DNA of 64,000 nucleotides from JABDMH01 sp965223105 (lineage in GTDB: Bacteria > Bacteroidota > Bacteroidia > Chitinophagales > Saprospiraceae), in NCBI GenBank assembly GCA_965223105.1, contig OZ244987.1:4526001-4590000 (forward strand), in the 5' to 3' direction. The notes beneath the pieces are model-generated. The model did no database searches and had not been told where the DNA came from. It was given only the letters and a program-made list of their open reading frames with translations. Shown piece by piece: positions 16,322 through 31,300 of the stretch; the stretch's first letter is position 1, and each line of letters starts with the position of its first letter. A program made the translations under genes and the position numbers.

Positions 16322-19300
16322 TTGCGAAGAGTCCCTATTTCACTCAAAACCCGTAGTACAGTCAAGACCGTGAGAACACACCAAGTTGGGGCTGTATTCC
16401 CTTTCCCCCAGGGATATACAAGATCCAAAGGCTCTAGATCATTAAGGTCTGGTGTTCTAGTTCTTGTATATAGGTCGTTTATCATCTTCTTTCTCCTGCA
16501 TGTTTACGTTTTGGATCTGTGGGCGCAACCTGCGTGGTTTCAATGCCCTTCTACGCCAATCACCAATTGCAACTCCGTTGTACCCAGTATTTTTGTAGAT
16601 ATGCGAGGCTTCCCAAGTTACAAGTGGTACAGCTGTGAACAAAGTAGAGGATCCAATCAAGATACATGTTGCGGCATGCCTCAGATATTCAGTAATGAAC
16701 GATGTTTGGAATTCAAGGTTTTATTGGACCCACAAGCTGAAGGCTTTCTGTTTGAATTGGTCAATGTGGGTACCGATCCTGAATGGAAAGGTCCGCCTGG
16801 AGGTCCCGGAGATAAGGATGCACCAGGGGCTCCAAATATCTCCAATTCAGGTAACTCTGGTAATTTCGAATATCGTTTGAATTGTGACCCCAATTGGTAT
16901 ACTGGTTTTACCCCTATCTGTATTGATGATATACCTGGGGGATGGTCAATTTCTGATACCTTGTTTATCAACTTTTGTATGCAGGGTGCCAATGACAATA
17001 TATATCGTATTAAGTCTCTAAAAGCTGAAATTGACCCAATCGATTCAATCACTGCAGAGGGCTGCAATATAGAATTGACCGTACCGACAACTGGAGTTAT
17101 TGAAAGCACGATTACATGGGCTCATGATCCTCCCAACAGTACCTATGACTCCTGGTTAAGTGCGACATCTGGTACTAGAACGGTAACAGTCAGTGTTCCT
17201 CCTGGAGCAAACCTACCAGCCAACAATCAACTCACATATCGAGTCTGTGGCAGTGCTGTGGCCAATCCACCTTCGAATTGTCCGGGATTGGGGCCGGTTT
17301 GTGCTACCGCGACCGTGACCGTTGTACCTATCAGTTCGATTAGTGTCCAGTTACCTCCCTACTGTGGCAATGACCCTGCCGAATACGAGCCAGAGGCCAC
17401 TGTCATGCCTGCCGGCACCTATAATTACTATTGGTATGATGACATCACTGAAACTACTTTGCTGGCATCGGGATCTCAATTAAGTGAGCCAGGTGCCATT
17501 TACACCTCCGCTGGTTGGAAATCAGTAGTGGTTGAGAATCCTAATTTCATTCCTTGCTCTAAACGAAAATTTGATTTTGAGATTGAGCTTGAGCCGGTAC
17601 CGACCGCTGAAATCATAGGCCCAATGGGGTTTTGCACGTTAGAGAATCTAATCTTCCAGGCTACCAATGCAGGATCGGGGGCAACTTACAGTTGGGATTT
17701 TGGCACTGGTGCATGGCCATCATCACACTTCGGTACTGGTTCTAGTGGTATTAATCCACCTATGGTGAACTACAACAGCTGTGGCGATAAACGGATTATC
17801 CTCACCGTGACCCTTCCCAATAATTGCATGGATAAAGACACATTTTTCATCTTCGACGATGAGCAGGTCCCGGTGATTACCGCTCCACCTGATATTGTCA
17901 TCAACTGCGATGACATGTCCACAAACACTGGAACAGCTACTGCTTCCGACAACTGTCCAGTAAGGATCGACTATTCAGATCAGATCATGCCTGGAAATTG
18001 CAGCGGCAATTATGATATTATCCGAACCTGGACAGCAACCGACTCCTGCGGGAATACGGCATCTGCTGATCAGACCATTACCGTACAGGACACAACCCCT
18101 CCCACCATCACTTGTAACATCACAAATCTCACACTCGAATGCGATGACGACTACAATAGTGAGATCAATGATTGGCTTACAATGGTTATCTCAGATCTGG
18201 AAGCCGCAGCCACTGACAATTGCGGTAATATCACGGTGACCCATGATTGGATGGGAGGCTTGATACCACTTGATTGTCAAGCTCAGATGGGTGCAGAGGT
18301 CACCTTTACCTTGGAGGATGATTGTGGCAATCAAACCACATGTACAGGCCAAATCATACTTGATGATACCCAACCGCCAGTTTTGAATTGTGACCTAATG
18401 GATCTGACCTTGGAATGTGGTGATACCTACTTAGACAGTATTTTTAAGTGGCTGGATGAAACCATTCTAGACATTGGTAATGATGCAACCGATGCATGTG
18501 AAATGGGCTTTTTTGTCACCCATGACTGGGACAGCACTACAGTACCGATGCTGGATTGCAGTGGTACCAGTGGGCTCACCATCACCTTCACCATTTCCGA
18601 CCAATGCAATAATGCCGTAACCTGTGCAGCTGAAGTTATCCTTCAAGATACGGAGGCCCCTCAACTTGATTGCAGTGTTGAAGACTTGATATTAGAGTGC
18701 GATGATGATCCCTCAACCTATCCTGCGATGATCAATCAATGGCTCAGCGATTGGGAGGATTTCCTGGTCATGACAGCTGTTGAAGATTGTCAAGAACCAT
18801 TGGTCGCCAGCAACGATTGGATGGGTGCACTCCCTACCTTGGACTGCGGTGGTACAACGGGAGTAATTGTCACTTTTACGGTGACCGATGGTTGTAATAA
18901 TTTCAGCCAGTGTACAGCGCAAGTAATCATCGATGATGACTTACCACCGGTGATCAACTGTTCAGTCACGGATCTAACTCTGGAGTGCGGCTCAGACTAT
19001 ATCACTCAAATCAACTCATGGATTGCAACAATGGAAATGCAAATCGACAATAACTCTTCCGATGATTGTGGTGCAACTTTGACCGTCGATAATGATTGGA
19101 TGGGGAATGTCCCACCAACCCACTGTACCCTTGAAGATTCAGTTCTCGTCTATTTCTGGGCTGAAGATCAATGCAGCAACCGTGACAGCTGTTCAGCTTC
19201 GATTTTCATTGACGACACACAAGCACCTCTGCTGATTTGTCCGCCAGATACCACACTGTCACCCTGCCTCACAGACGCGGAAATTCTGGCAGCATATAAT

Positions 19301-22300
19301 GATTGGACAGGTCTCTTCACCTACATTGATTGCTCCAATACCACCACTACGGGTTTAACCGGCAATATGCTTCCACCGATGTGTGGTGGCACGGCCAACA
19401 TAAATTTTGTCGCTACCGATGAATGTGGAAATATCGATAGCTGCCAGGCTGACTTTATAGTACCGCCTCCCGATGACCTGGAAGTCTTTTGCGCTGCAGA
19501 TACGACCATACCCGCTTGCTTGACACAGGTAGAGATGCAGGCCGCTCTGCAAGACTGGCTTGATCGATTTTACACGGAAGGAGGCTGTTTGGTAGCTACG
19601 TCATTCACTGGATTTACTCCTTTAGACAGTTGTGGCAGCTCAACGGAGATTACATTCACTGCCTGGGATTCATGTGGGAATATGGAGGAATGTACTTCCG
19701 TTTTTACTGTCGCCAATCCAGATCTCCTAGTGCCCATCTGCCCTGGTGATCAAACGGTCGAAGCTTGCCTTGACTCTCTTACCATCGACTCTACTTTTAG
19801 GGCTTGGCTCAATGGCTTCTCTGTTGAAGGAGGCTGCATGTACGATTCAACTCGCTTGGATACTCTGATAGCACCAGATAGCTGTGGGGGATCCATCACT
19901 GTCGATTTTATGGTCAAAGATTCTTGTGGACAAATGGAACAATGCTCATCTACCTTTACTGTCGCGAGCCCTGATCCCTTGGTAGTCAACTGTCCTGAAC
20001 CATACACCATAGAAGCTTGTCTGGACTCTCTCACCATCGACTCTACCTTTAGAGCTTGGCTCAATGGATTCTCTGTCGACGGTGGTTGCCTGTACGACTC
20101 CACCAGACTGGATACCCTCATCGCTCCGGATTCCTGTGGTGGTTCCATCACCGTTAATTTTGTCGCATCCGATTCCTGTCAAGGGCAGCTCTCTTGCTCC
20201 GCTACCTTTACCGTCGATGCTCCTCCAACTTTTGATGTCAACTGCCCTGGTGACCAAACCATAGAAGCTTGTCTGGACTCTCTTACCATAGACTCTACCT
20301 TTAGGGCTTGGCTCAATGGATTCTCTGTCGACGGTGGATGCTTGTACGACTCCACTCGACTGGATACCCTCATCGCTCCGGATTCTTGTGGTGGTTCCAT
20401 CACCGTTAATTTTGTCGCATCCGATTCCTGTCAAGGGCAGCTCTCTTGCTCCGCTACCTTTACCGTTGACGCTCCTCTTCCTATCGAGGTCAACTGCCCG
20501 GCTGACCTCACCGTCGATGCTTGCCTGGATTCTTTGGCCATCGATGCCCTCTTTAGAGATTGGCTCAATGGCTTCTCTGTCGACGGTGGTTGTGTCTACG
20601 ACTCCACCAGACTAGATACGCTCATCGCCCCTGATTCCTGTGGTGGTTCTATTACCGTCAATTTTATGGCCTCCGACTCCTGTGCCGGTGATGCCAGCTG
20701 CTCAGCTACCTTTACCGTTGACGCTCCTCTTCCTATCGAGGTCAACTGCCCGGCTGACCTCACCGTCGATGCTTGCCTGGATTCTTTGGCCATCGATGCC
20801 CTCTTTAGAGATTGGCTCAATGGCTTCTCTGTCGACGGTGGTTGTGTCTACGACTCCACCAGACTAGATACGCTCATCGCCCCTGATTCCTGTGGTGGTT
20901 CTATTACCGTCAATTTTATGGCCTCCGACTCCTGTGCCGGTGATGCCAGCTGCTCAGCTACCTTTACCGTTGACACTCCTCTTCCTATCGAGGTCAACTG
21001 CCCGGCTGACCTCACCGTCGATGCTTGCCTGGATTCTTTGGCCATCGATGCCCTCTTTAGAGATTGGCTCAATGGCTTCTCTGTCGACGGTGGTTGTGTC
21101 TACGACTCCACCAGACTAGATACGCTCATCGCCCCTGATTCCTGTGGTGGTTCTATCACCGTCAATTTTATGGCCTCCGACTCCTGTGCCGGTGATGCCA
21201 GCTGCTCAGCTACCTTTACCGTTGACACTCCTCTTCCTATCGAGGTCAACTGCCCGGCTGACCTCACCGTCGATGCTTGCCTGGATTCTTTGGCCATCGA
21301 TGCCCTCTTTAGAGATTGGCTCAATGGCTTCTCTGTCGATGGTGGTTGTGTCTACGACTCCACCAGACTAGATACGCTCATCGCCCCTGATTCCTGTGGT
21401 GGTTCTATTACCGTCAATTTTATGGCCTCCGACTCCTGTGCCGGTGATGCCAGCTGCTCAGCTACCTTTACCGTTGACGCTCCTCTTCCTATCGAGGTCA
21501 ACTGCCCGGCTGACCTCACCGTCGATGCTTGCCTGGATTCTTTGGCCATCGATGCTCTCTTTAGAGATTGGCTCAATGGCTTCTCTGTCGACGGTGGTTG
21601 TGTCTACGACTCCACCAGACTAGATACGCTCATCGCCCCTGATTCCTGTGGTGGTTCTATTACCGTCAATTTTATGGCCTCCGACTCCTGTGCCGGTGAT
21701 GCCAGCTGCTCAGCTACCTTTACCGTTGACACTCCTCTTCCTATCGAGGTCAACTGCCCGGCTGACCTCACCGTCGATGCTTGCCTGGATTCTTTGGCCA
21801 TCGATGCTCTCTTTAGAGATTGGCTCAATGGCTTCTCTGTCGACGGTGGTTGTGTCTACGACTCCACCAGACTAGATACGCTCATCGCCCCTGATTCCTG
21901 TGGTGGTTCTATTACCGTCAATTTTATGGCCTCCGACTCCTGTGCCGGTGATGCCAGCTGCTCAGCTACCTTTACCGTTGACACTCCTCTTCCTATCGAG
22001 GTCAACTGCCCGGCTGACCTCACCGTCGATGCTTGCCTGGATTCTTTGGCCATCGATGCCCTCTTTAGAGATTGGCTCAATGGCTTCTCTGTCGACGGTG
22101 GTTGTGTCTACGACTCCACCAGACTAGATACGCTCATCGCCCCTGATTCCTGTGGTGGTTCTATTACCGTCAATTTTATGGCCTCCGACTCCTGTGCCGG
22201 TGATGCCAGCTGCTCAGCTACCTTTACCGTTGACGCTCCTCTTCCTATCGAGGTCAACTGCCCGGCTGACCTCACCGTCGATGCTTGCCTGGATTCTTTG

Positions 22301-25300
22301 GCCATCGATGCCCTCTTTAGAGATTGGCTCAATGGCTTCTCTGTCGACGGTGGTTGTGTCTACGACTCCACCAGACTAGATACGCTCATCGCCCCTGATT
22401 CCTGTGGTGGTTCTATCACCGTCAATTTTATGGCCTCCGACTCCTGTGCCGGTGATGCCAGCTGCTCAGCTACCTTTACCGTTGACGCTCCTCTTCCTAT
22501 CGAGGTCAACTGCCCGGCTGACCTCACCGTCGATGCTTGCCTGGATTCTTTGGCCATCGATGCCCTCTTTAGAGATTGGCTCAATGGCTTCTCTGTCGAT
22601 GGTGGTTGTGTCTACGACTCCACCAGACTAGATACGCTCATCGCCCCTGATTCCTGTGGTGGTTCTATCACCGTCAATTTTATGGCCTCCGACTCCTGTG
22701 CCGGTGATGCCAGCTGCTCAGCTACCTTTACCGTTGACACTCCTCTTCCTATCGAGGTCAACTGCCCGGCTGACCTCACCGTCGATGCTTGCCTGGATTC
22801 TTTGGCCATCGATGCCCTCTTTAGAGATTGGCTCAATGGCTTCTCTGTCGACGGTGGTTGTGTCTACGACTCCACCAGACTAGATACGCTCATCGCCCCT
22901 GATTCCTGTGGTGGTTCTATTACCGTCAATTTTATGGCCTCCGACTCCTGTGCCGGTGATGCCAGCTGCTCAGCTACCTTTACCGTTGACGCTCCTCTTC
23001 CTATCGAGGTCAACTGCCCGGCTGACCTCACCGTCGATGCTTGCCTGGATTCTTTGGCCATCGATGCCCTCTTTAGAGATTGGCTCAATGGCTTCTCTGT
23101 CGACGGTGGTTGTGTCTACGACTCCACCAGACTAGATACGCTCATCGCCCCTGATTCCTGTGGTGGTTCTATCACCGTCAATTTTATGGCCTCCGACTCC
23201 TGTGCCGGTGATGCCAGCTGCTCAGCTACCTTTACCGTTGACACTCCTCTTCCTATCGAGGTCAACTGCCCGGCTGACCTCACCGTCGATGCTTGCCTGG
23301 ATTCTTTGGCCATCGATGCCCTCTTTAGAGATTGGCTCAATGGCTTCTCTGTCGACGGTGGTTGTGTCTACGACTCCACCAGACTAGATACGCTCATCGC
23401 CCCTGATTCCTGTGGTGGTTCTATCACCGTCAATTTTATGGCCTCCGACTCCTGTGCCGGTGATGCCAGCTGCTCAGCTACCTTTACCGTTGACACTCCT
23501 CTTCCTATCGAGGTCAACTGCCCGGCTGACCTCACCGTCGATGCTTGCCTGGATTCTTTGGCCATCGATGCCCTCTTTAGAGATTGGCTCAATGGCTTCT
23601 CTGTCGATGGTGGTTGTGTCTACGACTCCACCAGACTAGATACGCTCATCGCCCCTGATTCCTGTGGTGGTTCTATCACCGTCAATTTTATGGCCTCCGA
23701 CTCCTGTGCCGGTGATGCCAGCTGCTCAGCTACCTTTACCGTTGACGCTCCTCTTCCTATCGAGGTCAACTGCCCGGCTGACCTCACCGTCGATGCTTGC
23801 CTGGATTCTTTGGCCATCGATGCCCTCTTTAGAGATTGGCTCAATGGCTTCTCTGTCGACGGTGGTTGTGTCTACGACTCCACCAGACTAGATACGCTCA
23901 TCGCCCCTGATTCCTGTGGTGGTTCTATTACCGTCAATTTTATGGCCTCCGACTCCTGTGCCGGTGATGCCAGCTGCTCAGCTACCTTTACCGTTGACGC
24001 TCCTCTTCCTATCGAGGTCAACTGCCCGGCTGACCTCACCGTCGATGCTTGCCTGGATTCTTTGGCCATCGATGCCCTCTTTAGAAATTGGCTCAATGGC
24101 TTCTCTGTCAGTGGGGGTTGCCTGTATGACTCCACCAGACTAGATACGCTCATCGCCCCTGATTCCTGTGGTGGTTCTATCACCGTCAATTTTATGGCCT
24201 CCGACTCCTGTGCCGGTGATGCCAGCTGCTCAGCTACCTTTACCGTTGACGCTCCTCTTCCTATCGAGGTCAACTGCCCGGCTGACCTCACCGTCGATGC
24301 TTGCCTGGATTCTTTGGCCATCGATGCCCTCTTTAGAGATTGGCTCAATGGCTTCTCTGTCGATGGTGGTTGTGTCTACGACTCCACCAGACTAGATACG
24401 CTCATCGCCCCTGATTCCTGTGGTGGTTCTATCACCGTCAATTTTATGGCCTCCGACTCCTGTGCCGGTGATGCCAGCTGCTCAGCTACCTTTACCGTTG
24501 ACGCTCCTCTTCCTATCGAGGTCAACTGCCCGGCTGACCTCACCGTCGATGCTTGCCTGGATTCTTTGGCCATCGATGCTCTCTTTAGAGATTGGCTCAA
24601 TGGCTTCTCTGTCGACGGTGGTTGTGTCTACGACTCCACCAGACTAGATACGCTCATCGCCCCTGATTCCTGTGGTGGTTCTATTACCGTCAATTTTATG
24701 GCCTCCGACTCCTGTGCCGGTGATGCCAGCTGCTCAGCTACCTTTACCGTTGACACTCCTCTTCCTATCGAGGTCAACTGCCCGGCTGACCTCACCGTCG
24801 ATGCTTGCCTGGATTCTTTGGCCATCGATGCCCTCTTTAGAGATTGGCTCAATGGCTTCTCTGTCGACGGTGGTTGTGTCTACGACTCCACCAGACTAGA
24901 TACGCTCATCGCCCCTGATTCCTGTGGTGGTTCTATTACCGTCAATTTTATGGCCTCCGACTCCTGTGCCGGTGATGCCAGCTGCTCAGCTACCTTTACC
25001 GTTGACGCTCCTCTTCCTATCGAGGTCAACTGCCCGGCTGACCTCACCGTCGATGCTTGCCTGGATTCTTTGGCCATCGATGCCCTCTTTAGAGATTGGC
25101 TCAATGGCTTCTCTGTCGACGGTGGTTGTGTCTACGACTCCACCAGACTAGATACGCTCATCGCCCCTGATTCCTGTGGTGGTTCTATTACCGTCAATTT
25201 TATGGCCTCCGACTCCTGTGCCGGTGATGCCAGCTGCTCAGCTACCTTTACCGTTGACACTCCTCTTCCTATCGAGGTCAACTGCCCGGCTGACCTCACC

Positions 25301-28300
25301 GTCGATGCTTGCCTGGATTCTTTGGCCATCGATGCCCTCTTTAGAGATTGGCTCAATGGCTTCTCTGTCGATGGTGGTTGTGTCTACGACTCCACCAGAC
25401 TAGATACGCTCATCGCCCCTGATTCCTGTGGTGGTTCTATCACCGTCAATTTTATGGCCTCCGACTCCTGTGCCGGTGATGCCAGCTGCTCAGCTACCTT
25501 TACCGTTGACACTCCTCTTCCTATCGAGGTCAACTGCCCGGCTGACCTCACCGTCGATGCTTGCCTGGATTCTTTGGCCATCGATGCCCTCTTTAGAGAT
25601 TGGCTCAATGGCTTCTCTGTCGACGGTGGTTGTGTCTACGACTCCACCAGACTAGATACGCTCATCGCCCCTGATTCCTGTGGTGGTTCTATTACCGTCA
25701 ATTTTATGGCCTCCGACTCCTGTGCCGGTGATGCCAGCTGCTCAGCTACCTTTACCGTTGACACTCCTCTTCCTATCGAGGTCAACTGCCCGGCTGACCT
25801 CACCGTCGATGCTTGCCTGGATTCTTTGGCCATCGATGCCCTCTTTAGAGATTGGCTCAATGGCTTCTCTGTCGACGGTGGTTGTGTCTACGACTCCACC
25901 AGACTAGATACGCTCATCGCCCCTGATTCCTGTGGTGGTTCTATTACCGTCAATTTTATGGCCTCCGACTCCTGTGCCGGTGATGCCAGCTGCTCAGCTA
26001 CCTTTACCGTTGACACTCCTCTTCCTATCGAGGTCAACTGCCCGGCTGACCTCACCGTCGATGCTTGCCTGGATTCTTTGGCCATCGATGCCCTCTTTAG
26101 AGATTGGCTCAATGGCTTTTCTGTCGACGGTGGTTGTGTCTACGACTCCACCAGACTAGATACGCTCATCGCCCCTGATTCCTGTGGTGGTTCTATCACC
26201 GTCAATTTTATGGCCTCCGACTCCTGTGCCGGTGATGCCAGCTGCTCAGCTACCTTTACCGTTGACACTCCTCTTCCTATCGAGGTCAACTGCCCGGCTG
26301 ACCTCACCGTCGATGCTTGCCTGGATTCTTTGGCCATCGATGCCCTCTTTAGAGATTGGCTCAATGGCTTCTCTGTCGACGGTGGTTGTGTCTACGACTC
26401 CACCAGACTAGATACGCTCATCGCCCCTGATTCCTGTGGTGGTTCTATCACCGTCAATTTTATGGCCTCCGACTCCTGTGCCGGTGATGCCAGCTGCTCA
26501 GCTACCTTTACCGTTGACGCTCCTCTTCCTATCGAGGTCAACTGCCCGGCTGACCTCACCGTCGATGCTTGCCTGGATTCTTTGGCCATCGATGCTCTCT
26601 TTAGAGATTGGCTCAATGGCTTCTCTGTCGACGGTGGTTGTGTCTACGACTCCACCAGACTAGATACGCTCATCGCCCCTGATTCCTGTGGTGGTTCTAT
26701 CACCGTCAATTTTATGGCCTCCGACTCCTGTGCCGGTGATGCCAGCTGCTCAGCTACCTTTACCGTTGACGCTCCTCTTCCTATCGAGGTCAACTGCCCG
26801 GCTGACCTCACCGTCGATGCTTGCCTGGATTCTTTGGCCATCGATGCCCTCTTTAGAGATTGGCTCAATGGCTTCTCTGTCGACGGTGGTTGTGTCTACG
26901 ACTCCACCAGACTAGATACGCTCATCGCCCCTGATTCCTGTGGTGGTTCTATTACCGTCAATTTTATGGCCTCCGACTCCTGTGCCGGTGATGCCAGCTG
27001 CTCAGCTACCTTTACCGTTGACACTCCTCTTCCTATCGAGGTCAACTGCCCGGCTGACCTCACCGTCGATGCTTGCCTGGATTCTTTGGCCATCGATGCC
27101 CTCTTTAGAGATTGGCTCAATGGCTTCTCTGTCGACGGTGGTTGTGTCTACGACTCCACCAGACTAGATACGCTCATCGCCCCTGATTCCTGTGGTGGTT
27201 CTATTACCGTCAATTTTATGGCCTCCGACTCCTGTGCCGGTGATGCCAGCTGCTCAGCTACCTTTACCGTTGACACTCCTCTTCCTATCGAGGTCAACTG
27301 CCCGGCTGACCTCACCGTCGATGCTTGCCTGGATTCTTTGGCCATCGATGCCCTCTTTAGAGATTGGCTCAATGGCTTCTCTGTCGACGGTGGTTGTGTC
27401 TACGACTCCACCAGACTAGATACGCTCATCGCCCCTGATTCCTGTGGTGGTTCTATCACCGTCAATTTTATGGCCTCCGACTCCTGTGCCGGTGATGCCA
27501 GCTGCTCAGCTACCTTTACCGTTGACACTCCTCTTCCTATCGAGGTCAACTGCCCGGCTGACCTCACCGTCGATGCTTGCCTGGATTCTTTGGCCATCGA
27601 TGCCCTCTTTAGAGATTGGCTCAATGGCTTCTCTGTCGATGGTGGTTGTGTCTACGACTCCACCAGACTAGATACGCTCATCGCCCCTGATTCCTGTGGT
27701 GGTTCTATCACCGTCAATTTTATGGCCTCCGACTCCTGTGCCGGTGATGCCAGCTGCTCAGCTACCTTTACCGTTGACGCTCCTCTTCCTATCGAGGTCA
27801 ACTGCCCGGCTGATCTCACCGTCGATGCTTGCCTGGATTCTTTGGCCATCGATGCCCTCTTTAGAGATTGGCTCAATGGCTTCTCTGTCGACGGTGGTTG
27901 TGTCTACGACTCCACCAGACTAGATACGCTCATCGCCCCTGATTCCTGTGGTGGTTCTATCACCGTCAATTTTATGGCCTCCGACTCCTGTGCCGGTGAT
28001 GCCAGCTGCTCAGCTACCTTTACCGTTGACACTCCTCTTCCTATCGAGGTCAACTGCCCGGCTGACCTCACCGTCGATGCTTGCCTGGATTCTTTGGCCA
28101 TCGATGCCCTCTTTAGAGATTGGCTCAATGGCTTCTCTGTCGACGGTGGTTGTGTCTACGACTCCACCAGACTAGATACGCTCATCGCCCCTGATTCCTG
28201 TGGTGGTTCTATTACCGTCAATTTTATGGCCTCCGACTCCTGTGCCGGTGATGCCAGCTGCTCAGCTACCTTTACCGTTGACGCTCCTCTTCCTATCGAG

Positions 28301-31300
28301 GTCAACTGCCCGGCTGACCTCACCGTCGATGCTTGCCTGGATTCTTTGGCCATCGATGCCCTCTTTAGAGATTGGCTCAATGGCTTCTCTGTCGACGGTG
28401 GTTGTGTCTACGACTCCACCAGACTAGATACGCTCATCGCCCCTGATTCCTGTGGTGGTTCTATTACCGTCAATTTTATGGCCTCCGACTCCTGTGCCGG
28501 TGATGCCAGCTGCTCAGCTACCTTTACCGTTGACACTCCTCTTCCTATCGAGGTCAACTGCCCGGCTGACCTCACCGTCGATGCTTGCCTGGATTCTTTG
28601 GCCATCGATGCCCTCTTTAGAGATTGGCTCAATGGCTTTTCTGTCGACGGTGGTTGTGTCTACGACTCCACCAGACTAGATACGCTCATCGCCCCTGATT
28701 CCTGTGGTGGTTCTATTACCGTCAATTTTATGGCCTCCGACTCCTGTGCCGGTGATGCCAGCTGCTCAGCTACCTTTACCGTTGACGCTCCTCTTCCTAT
28801 CGAGGTCAACTGCCCGGCTGACCTCACCGTCGATGCTTGCCTGGATTCTTTGGCCATCGATGCCCTCTTTAGAGATTGGCTCAATGGCTTCTCTGTCGAC
28901 GGTGGTTGTGTCTACGACTCCACCAGACTAGATACGCTCATCGCCCCTGATTCCTGTGGTGGTTCTATCACCGTCAATTTTATGGCCTCCGACTCCTGTG
29001 CCGGTGATGCCAGCTGCTCAGCTACCTTTACCGTTGACGCTCCTCTTCCTATCGAGGTCAACTGCCCGGCTGACCTCACCGTCGATGCTTGCCTGGATTC
29101 TTTGGCCATCGATGCCCTCTTTAGAGATTGGCTCAATGGCTTTTCTGTCGACGGTGGTTGTGTCTACGACTCCACCAGACTAGATACGCTCATCGCCCCT
29201 GATTCCTGTGGTGGTTCTATCACCGTCAATTTTATGGCCTCCGACTCCTGTGCCGGTGATGCCAGCTGCTCAGCTACCTTTACCGTTGACACTCCTCTTC
29301 CTATCGAGGTCAACTGCCCGGCTGACCTCACCGTCGATGCTTGCCTGGATTCTTTGGCCATCGATGCCCTCTTTAGAAATTGGCTCAATGGCTTCTCTGT
29401 CAGTGGGGGTTGCCTGTATGACTCCACCAGACTAGATACGCTCATCGCCCCTGATTCCTGTGGTGGTTCTATCACCGTCAATTTTATGGCCTCCGACTCC
29501 TGTGCCGGTGATGCCAGCTGCTCAGCTACCTTTACCGTTGACGCTCCTCTTCCTATCGAGGTCAACTGCCCGGCTGACCTCACCGTCGATGCTTGCCTGG
29601 ATTCTTTGGCCATCGATGCCCTCTTTAGAGATTGGCTCAATGGCTTCTCTGTCGACGGTGGTTGTGTCTACGACTCCACCAGACTAGATACGCTCATCGC
29701 CCCTGATTCCTGTGGTGGTTCTATTACCGTCAATTTTATGGCCTCCGACTCCTGTGCCGGTGATGCCAGCTGCTCAGCTACCTTTACCGTTGACACTCCT
29801 CTTCCTATCGAGGTCAACTGCCCGGCTGACCTCACCGTCGATGCTTGCCTGGATTCTTTGGCCATCGATGCCCTCTTTAGAGATTGGCTCAATGGCTTCT
29901 CTGTCGACGGTGGTTGTGTCTACGACTCCACCAGACTAGATACGCTCATCGCCCCTGATTCCTGTGGTGGTTCTATTACCGTCAATTTTATGGCCTCCGA
30001 CTCCTGTGCCGGTGATGCCAGCTGCTCAGCTACCTTTACCGTTGACGCTCCTCTTCCTATCGAGGTCAACTGCCCGGCTGACCTCACCGTCGATGCTTGC
30101 CTGGATTCTTTGGCCATCGATGCTCTCTTTAGAGATTGGCTCAATGGCTTCTCTGTCGACGGTGGTTGTGTCTACGACTCCACCAGACTAGATACGCTCA
30201 TCGCCCCTGATTCCTGTGGTGGTTCTATCACCGTCAATTTTATGGCCTCCGACTCCTGTGCCGGTGATGCCAGCTGCTCAGCTACCTTTACCGTTGACGC
30301 TCCTCTTCCTATCGAGGTCAACTGCCCGGCTGACCTCACCGTCGATGCTTGCCTGGATTCTTTGGCCATCGATGCCCTCTTTAGAGATTGGCTCAATGGC
30401 TTCTCTGTCGACGGTGGTTGTGTCTACGACTCCACCAGACTAGATACGCTCATCGCCCCTGATTCCTGTGGTGGTTCTATTACCGTCAATTTTATGGCCT
30501 CCGACTCCTGTGCCGGTGATGCCAGCTGCTCAGCTACCTTTACCGTTGACACTCCTCTTCCTATCGAGGTCAACTGCCCGGCTGACCTCACCGTCGATGC
30601 TTGCCTGGATTCTTTGGCCATCGATGCCCTCTTTAGAGATTGGCTCAATGGCTTCTCTGTCGACGGTGGTTGTGTCTACGACTCCACCAGACTAGATACG
30701 CTCATCGCCCCTGATTCCTGTGGTGGTTCTATTACCGTCAATTTTATGGCCTCCGACTCCTGTGCCGGTGATGCCAGCTGCTCAGCTACCTTTACCGTTG
30801 ACACTCCTCTTCCTATCGAGGTCAACTGCCCGGCTGACCTCACCGTCGATGCTTGCCTGGATTCTTTGGCCATCGATGCCCTCTTTAGAGATTGGCTCAA
30901 TGGCTTCTCTGTCGACGGTGGTTGTGTCTACGACTCCACCAGACTAGATACGCTCATCGCCCCTGATTCCTGTGGTGGTTCTATCACCGTCAATTTTATG
31001 GCCTCCGACTCCTGTGCCGGTGATGCCAGCTGCTCAGCTACCTTTACCGTTGACACTCCTCTTCCTATCGAGGTCAACTGCCCGGCTGACCTCACCGTCG
31101 ATGCTTGCCTGGATTCTTTGGCCATCGATGCCCTCTTTAGAGATTGGCTCAATGGCTTCTCTGTCGATGGTGGTTGTGTCTACGACTCCACCAGACTAGA
31201 TACGCTCATCGCCCCTGATTCCTGTGGTGGTTCTATTACCGTCAATTTTATGGCCTCCGACTCCTGTGCCGGTGATGCCAGCTGCTCAGCTACCTTTACC

